A stretch of 12,809 bases of DNA from Burkholderiales bacterium (GCA_031257235.1 JAIRPA010000096.1:1-12809); one strand, 5' to 3'; counted from the stretch's first letter, positions 1-6,942 are shown. Made by a program: numbers and translations. Notes: generated from the letters alone by a model not told the origin.

Positions 1-1
1 A

Positions 2-2932
2 AAAGCCGTGCTGTGGGGAACGTCGATCGACAATCTTGTTTCTTGGCGAATGGTCACGCCTTCCGCCGAATGGCTGGAGGTCACGCGCATCAATCATAAC
101 TTGGGCAAAATTCACGATGTCGACGAAGCCGTTTTTGAGCTGACTTATTACGCCAACGACGGAATGTCGGTCACGCGAAAAGAAACCTTGAAGATTCCGG
201 GCAGTGCGTTTCGTAAAAAAGGTTTAGGCAAAGATGTCACCGATAAATACTTATACGGTTTGCCCGGCATTCAAAAAGAAGGTTGCGACGGCATGATCAC
301 GTCCGCGCGGTTTGTCCTCTACAAAATGCCGCCGATACAAAAAACATTGTGCTTTGAGTTTTACGGGTTGGCGCAACACGCCACCCCCGCGATTGTGGAA
401 ATCAAACGTTATCTGGACACGAAGCCTCACGGGGTCAGATTAGCCGGTCTTGAGCACATGGATATTCGCTACGTGAACGCGGTGAAATACACGCCCAAAG
501 CGCAAAATCGCGGACGCCCGAACATGGTATTGATCGGCGACATTGTCGGCGATACCGAAGAGACGGTGGCGCAGGTTGCCGAAGAGATGGTCAGAATCGT
601 CAAAGCGCGCGGCGCGGAGGCGTTCATTGCCAAAACCGCCGAAGAGGGGCATCGCTTTTGGTCGGAGCGTTCCAGAACGGCAGCCATCGCGCATCACACC
701 AACGCCTTCAAATTAAACGAGGACGTGGTGATTCCGTTGGAACGCTTGGGCGATTACACCGACGGCGTCGAGCGGATCAACATTGAGTATTCGCTGGAAA
801 ACAAAATTGAAATTTGCGATGCATTGCTGGCGTCGTTCAACGATCCCGCCTTGCCTCAAATATTCAATGATCGACCGGAGATCAAACCGCCGCAGGAAAG
901 GCTTGCCTTAAAACTTGAAGAAGCCAAAGCCTTGGTGTTAAACGTTCGCGCGCGTTGGCAAGACTTATACCGGCGTTTGGATGAAACCTTTTTAGACTTG
1001 CAAAGTAAAAAAGACGTGGTTTCATGGAAAAACGAATTGCGCGATCCCTTAGAAACGATTTTTGAAGGCTTGATGTTTTCGCCCTTGATGGCGCATTGCA
1101 AAAACATTCAAGAACAGGTTTTGCGGGGGCGCGTGTTTGTGGCATTGCACATGCACGCGGGCGACGGCAACGTTCACACCAACATTCCGGTCAATTCAGA
1201 CGATTACGCCATGTTGCAACGTGCCAATGCCGCGGTTGAACGCATCATTCGTTTGGCGGTTCGGTTAGGCGGTGTGATCTCCGGAGAACACGGCATTGGG
1301 ATTACCAAGTTTGCGTTTGTTGAAGACGAGGCATTACAACCTTTTAAATTGTATAAAGAAAAGGTTGATCCTAAAAATGTCTTTAACGCCGGCAAGCTCA
1401 TCAAAGACCCCAATCTTCCCGCAGGGCTCGAACGCGCGTACACGCCGAGTTTTTCTTTGATTGGTCACGAGAGTTTGATTTTAGAGCAAAGCCAAATCGG
1501 CGATATTGCGCGCGCCATCAAAAACTGTTTGCGTTGCGGCAAGTGTAAACCGGTGTGTTCCACGCATGTGCCGCGCGCCAATTTATTGTATTCGCCGCGC
1601 AACAAAATACTATCGACCTCGCTTTTGGTGGAGGCGTTTTTGTATGAAGAGCAAACACGGCGCGGTGTCTCGTTGCGGCACTTCAAAGAAGTCTATGATC
1701 TTGCGTATCACTGCACCATTTGCCACAAATGTTATAACCCGTGTCCGGTGGATATTGATTTTGGCGACGTGTCGATGGCGATGCGTAATTTCCTGCGCGT
1801 CCAGAAGAAAAAACCGTTTAATCCGGGCGCGGCATTAGGATTGGCTTTTTTGAATCTGAAAAAACCGTGGGCGGTTCGCGGGTTTAAAGCCACGGTGGTG
1901 GACTGCGGTTATCGTCTCCAGCGCTTGGCAAACGGCATCGGCAGAAAACTCAAATTAACGCAGGCACAAGTCAAACGCCCGCCGGCTACCGTCGGGATGC
2001 CTTCCGTTAAATCGGAAATCATTCATTTCATCAATAAACCGATGCCGTCGGACATTCCTTTAGGAACGATGCGCCGTCGCTTGAATATCGAAGACAGCAC
2101 GATTATCCCGATTTTGCGTGATCCGGAGAAAACAACCCACGAGAGTGAAGCCGTGTTTTATTTTCCGGGATGCGGTTCGGAAAGATTGTTTTCTCAAACT
2201 TCGCTTGCCACACAGGCGATGCTCTACGATTTAGGGGTTCAATGCGTGCTGCCGCCGGGGTATTTGTGTTGCGGCTATCCGCAGAAAGTTGCGGGGGCAG
2301 GGGACATCGGCGAAGCGATGGTGATGCGCAACCGTGTGCTTTTTCATCGGATGGCCAATACTTTAAATTATTTAGATATTAAAACCGTATTGGTTTCGTG
2401 CGGGACATGTCTGCATGAGCTGGCGCATTATAAGTTTGATCAGATATTTCCGGGCTGTCGTTTGTTGGACATCCATGAGTATTTAATGGAAAAAGGCGTT
2501 ACTTTACAAAACGCCGACCACACGCGCTATTTGTATCATAGTCCGTGTCATTCACCGATGAAAACCTATGATCCGCTTCTTGTGGCGCGAAGTCTGCTCG
2601 GCAACGGAGTGAAGTTAAACGATCGTTGTTGCGGTGAATCGGGAACGCTTTCGGTCTCGCGTCCTGATGTGTCCACGCAGGTCAGATTCAGAAAAGAAGA
2701 AGAGTTAAGGTTAGATGCGGCGGCGTTGCGCGGCGCGGACATCAACGCGCCGGTGAAAGTGTTGACCTCGTGTCCGTCGTGCCTGCAAGGCTTGGCGCGG
2801 TTTAATCGGGATGCACAAACCCGCGCCGATTACATCGTGGTGGAATTGGCACGTAAGAAGTTTGGTGAGAAATGGATGGATGCGTTCATCACCCGCGTCA
2901 ATCATGACGGGATTGAAAAGGTGTTATTGTAA
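2..2932 (+). CDS. FAD-linked oxidase / Fe-S / CCG-domain oxidoreductase (DUF3683-type), 5'-truncated
   Basis: The reading frame is open to the window edge (Lys-Ala codons precede the first possible GTG at 8), so the N-terminus lies outside; about 976 codons are visible. Numbering from the codon at 8: the distal part of an FAD-binding type-4 domain comes first (KKGLGKDVTDKY, about 70-80), then an FAD-oxidase C-terminal domain with HMHAGDGNVHTN (about 380-390) and GEHGIG. A dicluster ferredoxin region follows: CLRCGKCKPVC (about 507) and CTICHKCYNPCP (about 568). Two CCG cysteine modules close the protein (PGCG about 721, CCGYP about 754, CGTC about 798, PCH about 846, CCGESG about 874, CPSC about 921). 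This is the domain order of D-lactate/glycolate-type dehydrogenases with a fused GlpC/GlcF-like subunit. The full-length betaproteobacterial relatives I recall are roughly 1,280 residues. The substrate is not deducible; a 2-hydroxyacid passing electrons through Fe-S clusters to quinone is likely. All cluster cysteines are present. The stop lies 5 nt before a repeat module. Confidence 0.9.
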   Translation, partial: KAVLWGTSIDNLVSWRMVTPSAEWLEVTRINHNLGKIHDVDEAVFELTYYANDGMSVTRKETLKIPGSAFRKKGLGKDVTDKYLYGLPGIQKEGCDGMITSARFVLYKMPPIQKTLCFEFYGLAQHATPAIVEIKRYLDTKPHGVRLAGLEHMDIRYVNAVKYTPKAQNRGRPNMVLIGDIVGDTEETVAQVAEEMVRIVKARGAEAFIAKTAEEGHRFWSERSRTAAIAHHTNAFKLNEDVVIPLERLGDYTDGVERINIEYSLENKIEICDALLASFNDPALPQIFNDRPEIKPPQERLALKLEEAKALVLNVRARWQDLYRRLDETFLDLQSKKDVVSWKNELRDPLETIFEGLMFSPLMAHCKNIQEQVLRGRVFVALHMHAGDGNVHTNIPVNSDDYAMLQRANAAVERIIRLAVRLGGVISGEHGIGITKFAFVEDEALQPFKLYKEKVDPKNVFNAGKLIKDPNLPAGLERAYTPSFSLIGHESLILEQSQIGDIARAIKNCLRCGKCKPVCSTHVPRANLLYSPRNKILSTSLLVEAFLYEEQTRRGVSLRHFKEVYDLAYHCTICHKCYNPCPVDIDFGDVSMAMRNFLRVQKKKPFNPGAALGLAFLNLKKPWAVRGFKATVVDCGYRLQRLANGIGRKLKLTQAQVKRPPATVGMPSVKSEIIHFINKPMPSDIPLGTMRRRLNIEDSTIIPILRDPEKTTHESEAVFYFPGCGSERLFSQTSLATQAMLYDLGVQCVLPPGYLCCGYPQKVAGAGDIGEAMVMRNRVLFHRMANTLNYLDIKTVLVSCGTCLHELAHYKFDQIFPGCRLLDIHEYLMEKGVTLQNADHTRYLYHSPCHSPMKTYDPLLVARSLLGNGVKLNDRCCGESGTLSVSRPDVSTQVRFRKEEELRLDAAALRGADINAPVKVLTSCPSCLQGLARFNRDAQTRADYIVVELARKKFGEKWMDAFITRVNHDGIEKVLL

Positions 2933-2937
2933 AAGTT

Positions 2938-3093
2938 CGCCAAAAAGTAGTACTTTTTGGCGATTGAAGTTAGCAAAAAAGGACAGGCAGAGCCTGATCC
3001 TTTTTTGTGTCGGGGACGCCGCCCTCGGCGTCCCGAAAAGCGCAAACCCCCGACTGCTTTGCAGTCACCCCCTTTCATAAAGGGGGCTTTTTT
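2938..3093 (+). repeat. Modular palindromic repeat, copy 1 (long form SL1-SL2-SL3-SL4-SL5)
   Basis: SL1 (2938-2962) is a perfect 12-bp palindrome, CGCCAAAAAGTA with a 1-nt loop. A 12-nt linker follows, then SL2 (2975-3006): six A, triplet GGA, pentamer CAGGC, loop AGA, pentamer GCCTG, an unpaired A, TCC, six T. After 6 nt comes SL3 (3013-3034, stem GGGACGCCG, loop CCCT). After 17 nt comes SL4 (3052-3066, GACTGC/GCAGTC around TTT). SL5 (3068-3086) ends in a T tract. The same order and spacing recur in two other gaps. It begins 5 nt after the upstream stop codon. Confidence 0.9.
3068..3093 (+). terminator. Intrinsic-terminator-like hairpin SL5
   Basis: The stem CCCCCTTT/AAAGGGGG closes a CAT loop and is followed by C and six T, the form of a Rho-independent terminator on the plus strand. 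It would end transcripts of the upstream oxidoreductase gene. It is also the last hairpin of repeat copy 1, so termination may be one role of the repeat. SL2 just upstream, with A6/T6 flanks, could terminate as well. Confidence 0.7.
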
Positions 3094-3096
3094 ATA

Positions 3097-3155
3097 CGGC
3101 AAAAAGTAGTACTTTTTGGCGGAACAAATTTTCGGGACGCCGAGGGCGGCGTCCC
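3097..3155 (+). repeat. Hybrid repeat: SL1, 12-nt linker, then inverted SL3 in place of SL2
   Basis: SL1 (3097-3121) has arms CGGCAAAAAGTA and TACTTTTTGGCG with one mismatch at the third pair. It is followed by the usual 12-nt linker (gaacaaattttc), but the next element is SL3 in inverted orientation (3134-3155, GGGACGCCG-AGGG-CGGCGTCCC) instead of SL2. This looks like a rearranged junction between two modules. Confidence 0.75.
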
Positions 3156-3160
3156 CTTGA

Positions 3161-3186
3161 CTGATCCCTTACCTCTGATTCCTGAA
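3161..3186 (+). repeat. Heptad repeat (CTGANNY)n, copy 1
   Basis: Four 7-nt units (CTGATCC, CTTACCT, CTGATTC, CTGAAAC; the last runs to 3188) stand just before the glycosylase start. The block matches the one at 10963-10988 except at two positions. Related blocks occur in the other long gaps. Confidence 0.65.
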
Positions 3187-3205
3187 ACGAATACAGAAAT
3201 ACTAT

Positions 3206-3889
3206 ATGGCAACCTCCAAAACATCAAAAACCAAAGTCTTAACCAAGCCTCTTTATTGGGACGAGGCGTGTCGTTTTTTATCCAAGCGCGACCCCACGTT
3301 GCGGCGCATCATCAAAACGCACGCCGGTTTACATTTGACGCGCAGAAACGATGCCTTCACCACCTTAGCCCGCGCGATTGTGGGGCAACAAATCTCCGTT
3401 AAAGCGGCGGATGCCGTATGGCGTCGCTTCACGGCGGCGTTAAATCTTGCCGTGACTTCGCGCCGTCCTTTCCCGCGCATCGACCCTCAATGCCTTGTGG
3501 ATTGCGACGAGGAAACGCTAAGAGCCGCGGGATTGTCTCAACGAAAAACCGTTTATGTCCGCGACCTTGCGCGTCACTTTTCCGAAGGACTTTTAAAACC
3601 CCGCGCGTGGAAATCGCTTTCCGATGAAGACTTGATTGCCGCCTTAACCCGCGTTAAAGGCATCGGGCGTTGGACTGCCGAAATGTTTTTGATTTTTCAC
3701 GAGTGTCGACCGGATGTTTTCCCGATTGCGGATTTGGGCTTACAAAAAGCCATACGCCTTGCCTACCGATTAGGTGACGACGCCTCCACGGAAGCGATGA
3801 TCGTTTTGTCGGAACGTTGGCAACCTTACCGCAGTGTGGCGACTTGGTATTTATGGCGGTCGCTGGATCCTGTTCCGGTGGAGTATTAA
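3206..3889 (+). CDS. DNA-3-methyladenine glycosylase II, AlkA-like (HhH-GPD family)
   Basis: A 227-residue base-excision-repair glycosylase that should remove alkylated purines such as 3-methyladenine. The HhH-GPD fold is visible: AIVGQQISVKAA (57-68), the helix-hairpin-helix KGIGRWTAEM (151-160), and the catalytic aspartate D176 in VFPIADLGLQ, followed by WQPYRSVATWYLW (205-217). It lacks the extra N-terminal domain of E. coli AlkA (282 aa), so it is the short form; there is no Cys-rich Fe-S motif of the Nth/MutY type. No good Shine-Dalgarno sequence precedes the ATG. The start was chosen because the alignable region begins soon after it and the repeat block lies directly upstream. It stands alone between two repeat gaps and is probably monocistronic. 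The family is clear; the exact lesion range is not. Confidence 0.9.
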   Translation: MATSKTSKTKVLTKPLYWDEACRFLSKRDPTLRRIIKTHAGLHLTRRNDAFTTLARAIVGQQISVKAADAVWRRFTAALNLAVTSRRPFPRIDPQCLVDCDEETLRAAGLSQRKTVYVRDLARHFSEGLLKPRAWKSLSDEDLIAALTRVKGIGRWTAEMFLIFHECRPDVFPIADLGLQKAIRLAYRLGDDASTEAMIVLSERWQPYRSVATWYLWRSLDPVPVEY

Positions 3890-3896
3890 AGGAACT

Positions 3897-4076
3897 CGCC
3901 CAAAAGTAAACCATTCGCCCAAAAGTAAACCCCTACTTTTGGGCGGTGTGAATTTCCAAAAAATCACAGGGGAACCCTGATGATTGTTTGTGTAGGGGAC
4001 GCCGCCCTCGGCGTCCCGACAAGCGCAAACCCCCGACTGCTTTGCAGTCACCCCCATTCATAAAGGGGGCATTTTT
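3897..4076 (+). repeat. Modular palindromic repeat, copy 2 (long form, with leading half-SL1)
   Basis: A single SL1 arm (CGCCCAAAAGTA, 3897-3908) precedes the full SL1 (3916-3945; same 12-nt arm, loop AACCCC, perfect partner TACTTTTGGGCG). A 12-nt linker follows. SL2 (3958-3989) has triplets TCA/TGA, pentamers CAGGG/CCCTG, loop GAA and the bulged A; its T tract carries one G. Then come a 6-nt spacer, SL3 (3996-4017), a 17-nt spacer, SL4 (4035-4049) and SL5 (4051-4069) with its T tract. The spacing is identical to copy 1. This gap (3890-4402) holds no gene. Confidence 0.9.
4051..4076 (+). terminator. Terminator-like hairpin SL5 of repeat copy 2
   Basis: CCCCC/GGGGG arms around a 9-nt interior (ATT/AAA partly paired), followed by CA and five T. 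It lies downstream of the DNA glycosylase gene on the same strand and could end its transcript. Confidence 0.55.
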
Positions 4077-4079
4077 ATT

Positions 4080-4185
4080 CGGCAAAAAGTGAAAACCTAC
4101 ACTCGCGGGTTCGGCAAAAAGTAAAACCCTACTTTTTGCCGGTAGGAATTACCAAAAAATCGCGGGGGGACCCCGACGATTTTTT
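4080..4185 (+). repeat. Modular palindromic repeat, copy 3 (half-SL1, SL1, SL2)
   Basis: A half-SL1 (CGGCAAAAAGTG, 4080-4091) and the short string CCTACACTCG join copy 2 to copy 3. The full SL1 (4112-4141) has arms CGGCAAAAAGTA and TACTTTTTGCCG with loop AAACCC. The linker is 12 nt. SL2 (4154-4185) has triplets TCG/CGA, pentamers CGGGG/CCCCG, loop GGA and the bulged A. The downstream flank is the second type of tail (cggattgcgggtcgagacc...), shared with the copy at 10800. Confidence 0.88.
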
Positions 4186-4310
4186 GTACGAAAGGCGATA
4201 AAACCGGATTGCGGGTCGAGACCGCTTGTGACGCCGCCTTGCGGCGGCGGACGCGCAAAGCGCGTCCGTTGTAGGGGCGAACTATGTTCGCCCGCCCTTG
4301 CCTTTCCTAC
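4186..4310. repeat. GC-rich palindrome cluster between opposed repeat copies 3 and 4
   Basis: Three adjacent hairpins, each with a 3-nt loop: CGCCGC-CTT-GCGGCG (4232-4246), GGACGCGC-AAA-GCGCGTCC (4249-4267) and GGGCGAAC-TAT-GTTCGCCC (4275-4293). The start of the block, about 28 nt around position 4220, also occurs near 10910. Its two ends (gtacgaaaggc and gcctttcctac) are near inverted copies, because they are the flanks of two opposed SL2 elements. No open reading frame looks real. Confidence 0.75.
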
Positions 4311-4384
4311 AAAAAAGGATCAGGCTTTGCCTGTCCTTTTTTGCTAATACACACCGCCCAAAAGTAGGGGTTTACTTTTGGGCG
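4311..4384 (-). repeat. Modular palindromic repeat, copy 4 (SL1-SL2, inverted)
   Basis: On the minus strand SL1 (4384-4355) has arms CGCCCAAAAGTA and TACTTTTGGGCG with loop AACCCC. The linker is 12 nt. SL2 (4342-4311) has triplets GGA/TCC, pentamers CAGGC/GCCTG, loop AAA and the bulged A. It lies 18 nt downstream of the hemG stop codon in hemG's own direction. Confidence 0.9.
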
Positions 4385-4388
4385 AACC

Positions 4389-4410
4389 TCCTGACCCCTG
4401 AGTTACCTCA
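4389..4410 (+). repeat. Degenerate heptad repeat (CTGANNY)n, copy 2
   Basis: Two recognisable units (CTGACCC, CTGAGTT) sit between repeat copy 4 and hemG and overlap the hemG stop codon. This is the weakest of the five blocks. Confidence 0.4.
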
Positions 4411-5803
4411 AAAATCCCGCAATCTCCTCGGCAACGGCGTAGCCGTTTTTGATGCAGTCCGAAAACGCGATGCCGCCGCGCCAATTCGCGCAAAAGAAAA
4501 TGCCCGGATGCGATTTTTTCACGGCTTCCACCCGTGCCACGCGATCCAAATGCCCGAAAGTGTATTGCGGAATCGCGCGCGGATGCCGTGAAATGCGCGT
4601 CCATAAAGGCGGCGTTTTGATGCCCAGCAAAGCGCGTAAATCGTCGCTTTCCATCGTTTTTAAATCATCGTCGCTTTTGCCGGGCAACTCAGGATGACGC
4701 ATGCCGCCGACAAAGGTGGTTAAAACGGCGTGGTCGGCGTCCGCGCGATAAGGAAACATCGCGCTGGAGAAAAGCGTGCCCAAGGTAGCGGTATGTTCAA
4801 CCTTGGGGATCAAATACCCAAAGCCGTCTAAGGGATGCGGGATGGTCTCGCGCCGCCACGCGGAGACCAGAATGGAGACCGGCGCGTAGGTAATCGCGTT
4901 TAACGCGGAAACCGCTTCATTCGAGGCAAAGGGTTGCAACAAAGCCGCCGCCGCTTCGGTGGGCGTGGCAATGGCGACCACGTCAAAGGTCTCGTCCAAA
5001 GATTCGCCCGCGCGCGTGGCGGTGGCGCACCAAGAACCGTTTTCCTGACGGGCAACGGCATGGACCGTCACGCCGGTTTTGACGTCGGCAAGCGCTTTTG
5101 TGAGGGTGTCGGTGAGGGTTTGCATCCCGTCTTTAAACGCAAAACTTTTCGCGTTGTTTTTCGATTTTTCGGCGCGACGCTTGCGTTCACGCGCGCCTAA
5201 AATCAACCCGCGAATCAAGCCGCCGTAACGTTGTTCCAAAGCAAAAAGTTTGGGGAACGCCGCCTGCACCGATAAGGTTTCGGGATCGCCCGCAAAAATG
5301 CCGGAGACAAAGGGCTCAATGGCGTAATCCAAAAATTCCGTACCTAAGCGACGGCGCACAAACCCCGCCACGCTTTCATCGACCTCCGGCGAAGAGCGCG
5401 GAATAAAAGGCTCACGCATCAGCCCCAATTTGGTGGAAAGCGAAAACAAAGGGGTGGAGAAAAACGCGCCGCCGGACATCGGCAACGGATGCAATTGTTT
5501 GTTTTTCACGATGAATCGGCGATCGGCGATTTTATTGGCGTTGACGCGCAATTCCGTGATTTTTAAGTCGGCTAAAAGATCGCCGATGGCAGGCGAGGTA
5601 TCCATGCCGCTGTTGGGACCCGATTCCCACAAGATGCCGTCTTGGCGACCGGAGCCGACGGCGCCGCCGGTGCGGTTTTCTTTCTCCCAGACGGAAACCG
5701 TCAATCCGGCTTTTTGTAAGCGATACGCCAGCGTTAAGCCGGAAAGCCCCGCGCCGATGACCAAACATTTTTTAGCGGTGGATGAGGTGGTTGAATTTGT
5801 CAT
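4403..5803 (-). CDS. hemG: Protoporphyrinogen oxidase, HemY/PPOX type
   Basis: A 466-residue FAD enzyme oxidising protoporphyrinogen IX to protoporphyrin IX, the penultimate step of haem synthesis, probably at the inner face of the membrane. The N-terminal dinucleotide-binding motif is VIGAGLSG (15-22) with the ribose-binding Glu in VWEKENRTGG. ESGPNS is the PPOX signature that follows. The C-terminal FAD motif is ANWRGGIAFSDCIKNG. The length is typical of the HemY class, unlike the short flavodoxin-like HemG or the membrane HemJ. The start is fixed by AGGAG 7 nt upstream (5811-5815). It is the second gene of a ccmI-hemG unit (38 nt gap), which joins haem supply to cytochrome c maturation. 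The symbol names the reaction; hemY is also used for this class. Other amine-oxidase-fold enzymes are less likely given the PPOX motifs. Confidence 0.88.
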   Translation of the reverse strand: MTNSTTSSTAKKCLVIGAGLSGLTLAYRLQKAGLTVSVWEKENRTGGAVGSGRQDGILWESGPNSGMDTSPAIGDLLADLKITELRVNANKIADRRFIVKNKQLHPLPMSGGAFFSTPLFSLSTKLGLMREPFIPRSSPEVDESVAGFVRRRLGTEFLDYAIEPFVSGIFAGDPETLSVQAAFPKLFALEQRYGGLIRGLILGARERKRRAEKSKNNAKSFAFKDGMQTLTDTLTKALADVKTGVTVHAVARQENGSWCATATRAGESLDETFDVVAIATPTEAAAALLQPFASNEAVSALNAITYAPVSILVSAWRRETIPHPLDGFGYLIPKVEHTATLGTLFSSAMFPYRADADHAVLTTFVGGMRHPELPGKSDDDLKTMESDDLRALLGIKTPPLWTRISRHPRAIPQYTFGHLDRVARVEAVKKSHPGIFFCANWRGGIAFSDCIKNGYAVAEEIAGFLR

Positions 5804-5810
5804 TTGTATT

Positions 5811-5815
5811 CTCCT
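5811..5815 (-). promoter_or_regulatory. Shine-Dalgarno site of hemG
   Basis: AGGAG on the minus strand, 7 nt before the ATG; it decides the start codon. Confidence 0.8.
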
Positions 5816-5827
5816 AAAAAGAGTGTC

Positions 5828-5853
5828 GAAAAAAAGAAAACCTACTTTTTTTC
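5828..5853. repeat. Degenerate SL1-like hairpin across the ccmI stop codon
   Basis: GAAAAAAAG (5828-5836) and CTTTTTTTC (5845-5853) form a perfect 9-bp stem around AAAACCTA. The string GAAAACCTAC also follows the half-SL1 at 4080. The ccmI stop (5842-5844) lies in the loop and the right arm encodes the last residues, Glu-Lys-Lys. It is 25 nt upstream of the hemG start. Whether it is a true SL1 relative is inference. Confidence 0.5.
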
Positions 5854-6738
5854 CATGAGGGGCGGGGAGGGGTTATTCGGCTGATCGTAAATGCCGGACT
5901 TTGCCTGAACATAAGAAATGGCCACGCTTAATTGCCGGTAAGCCTCGGTTTGCGCGTCCATCTTAGAGAGCAAAATTCGCCAATAGTGGAGGGTTTTTGC
6001 GTAGTCTTCGACTTCATACGCGGCACTGCCCGCCATTTCAAGTGCCACCGGAAAATCCGGCGCAATGGATAGGGCTTTGTGTACCAGCTCTTCGGGGCGA
6101 CCGCGCAACACGCCGCCTTGGGTCATGCCGATAGCCTCGGCGAGCTCGCACAAAATGGCGGGGTCGGAACGAACCTTGTCCGAGGCGTTCATCGCGCGCT
6201 CCAACGCCACGGCGGCTTCTTGGTAGCGGTTGGCGTTCATTTCAGACCGCGCGAGCAAAATCCACGCGCGGGCATCATCGGGATGTTTTTCAAGATACGC
6301 GCTCATCGAGGGCATCATTTCATCGTCAAACACGGAAAGACTCAACGAGTTTGCCGTTAATTGCAAAGTTTGGATGTTACCCAAGTAACCGTAAATACCC
6401 AGCGCGATGACCGGAATCACGCCCAAAACCGCAAAGCCGACGCCGCGCACCGGTGGGGATAATTCCGTGGTGTAAAACTGTGCGTCGGAGGGATGAATTT
6501 CAGCCATCAAACGACGACTCAAATCGGTTTTGGCTTGGGTGTATTCGGTGTCGGAGATTTCGCCGGCTCTTTTGGCGAGGTTCAAACGCTCCATTTCGTC
6601 GCGGTAAATGGCAAGGTTGGCGTCTCTGCGATCCACCACCGACCAAATATCGGGCGCGGAGAAAAGACGGGGACCTACCAACACAACGACCAACAGCATC
6701 ATCAAAATGATAACGCCGATAAAAAGGTAAATCGCCAT
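5842..6738 (-). CDS. ccmI: c-type cytochrome biogenesis protein CcmI (CycH), TPR protein
   Basis: A 298-residue membrane protein that holds apocytochrome c for haem ligation in System I maturation. One transmembrane helix is at 1-23 (MAIYLFIGVIILMMLL), followed by the CcmI cytoplasmic loop with NLAIYRDEMERLN (41-53) and GEISDTEYTQAKTDLSRRL (59-77). A second helix is at about 98-120, then a periplasmic region of helical TPR-like repeats (about 145-285). The frame extends upstream to an ATG at 6787, but those codons lie in a repeat remnant (gtaaaccattcg, also found at 3905-3917). I therefore place the start at 6738 (GGAG 3 nt upstream, inside the next candidate ATG at 6747); 6747 is the alternative. 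The gene sits beside hemG rather than the other ccm genes. Its last codons overlap an SL1-like hairpin. Confidence 0.88.
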   Translation of the reverse strand: MAIYLFIGVIILMMLLVVVLVGPRLFSAPDIWSVVDRRDANLAIYRDEMERLNLAKRAGEISDTEYTQAKTDLSRRLMAEIHPSDAQFYTTELSPPVRGVGFAVLGVIPVIALGIYGYLGNIQTLQLTANSLSLSVFDDEMMPSMSAYLEKHPDDARAWILLARSEMNANRYQEAAVALERAMNASDKVRSDPAILCELAEAIGMTQGGVLRGRPEELVHKALSIAPDFPVALEMAGSAAYEVEDYAKTLHYWRILLSKMDAQTEAYRQLSVAISYVQAKSGIYDQPNNPSPPLMEKK

Positions 6739-6790
6739 TGACTCCATCGTGAGGGCACAAGGTATTGTTGGAATGCTATTGTAAACCATT

Positions 6791-6864
6791 CGGCAAAAAG
6801 TAAACCCCTACTTTTTGCCGGTAAGGATCACCAAAAAATCGCGGGGGGACCCCGACGATTTTTT
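6791..6864 (+). repeat. Modular palindromic repeat, copy 5 (SL1-SL2)
   Basis: SL1 (6791-6820) has arms CGGCAAAAAGTA and TACTTTTTGCCG with loop AACCCC. The linker is 12 nt (gtaaggatcacc). SL2 (6833-6864) is identical to that of copy 3 (TCG/CGA, CGGGG/CCCCG, loop GGA, bulged A). SL1 lies about 50 nt upstream of the ccmI start, and the module is antisense to both flanking genes. Confidence 0.9.
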
Positions 6865-6877
6865 GTAGGAAAGGCGG

Positions 6878-6934
6878 AAAAACCGGATTGCGGGCAGACC
6901 TGCCGTAGGCAGGCAGACCCGCAATCCGGTTTTT
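6878..6934. terminator. Long bidirectional terminator between rhlE and ccmI
   Basis: A perfect 17-bp stem: AAAAACCGGATTGCGGG (6878-6894) pairs with 6918-6934. A smaller hairpin, CCTGCC-GTA-GGCAGG (6899-6913), is nested inside. T runs follow on the plus strand (five T, G, six T) and five T end the stem on the minus strand. It should end rhlE transcripts. The left arm is the same cggattgcggg tail found after copies 3 and 8, here completed by an inverted partner. Confidence 0.8.
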
Positions 6935-6942
6935 GTTTTTTC

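Noticed and set aside
2..2932. The first gene as a pseudogene because it lacks an N-terminus
   Set aside because: The frame stays open to the window edge, so the truncation is caused by the window.
3157..3205. TTGACT at 3157 as the glycosylase gene promoter
   Set aside because: No -10-like hexamer lies 16 to 19 nt downstream; the A/T-rich TACTAT at 3200 is too close to the ATG.
2811..3402. Open frames through the repeat gaps (also 8611-9205 and 8680-9083) that give similar peptides such as DAALGVPK
   Set aside because: The similarity comes only from the SL3 to SL5 DNA repeat read in the same frame; frames overlap real genes and lack ribosome binding sites. They are probably a source of spurious hypothetical proteins.
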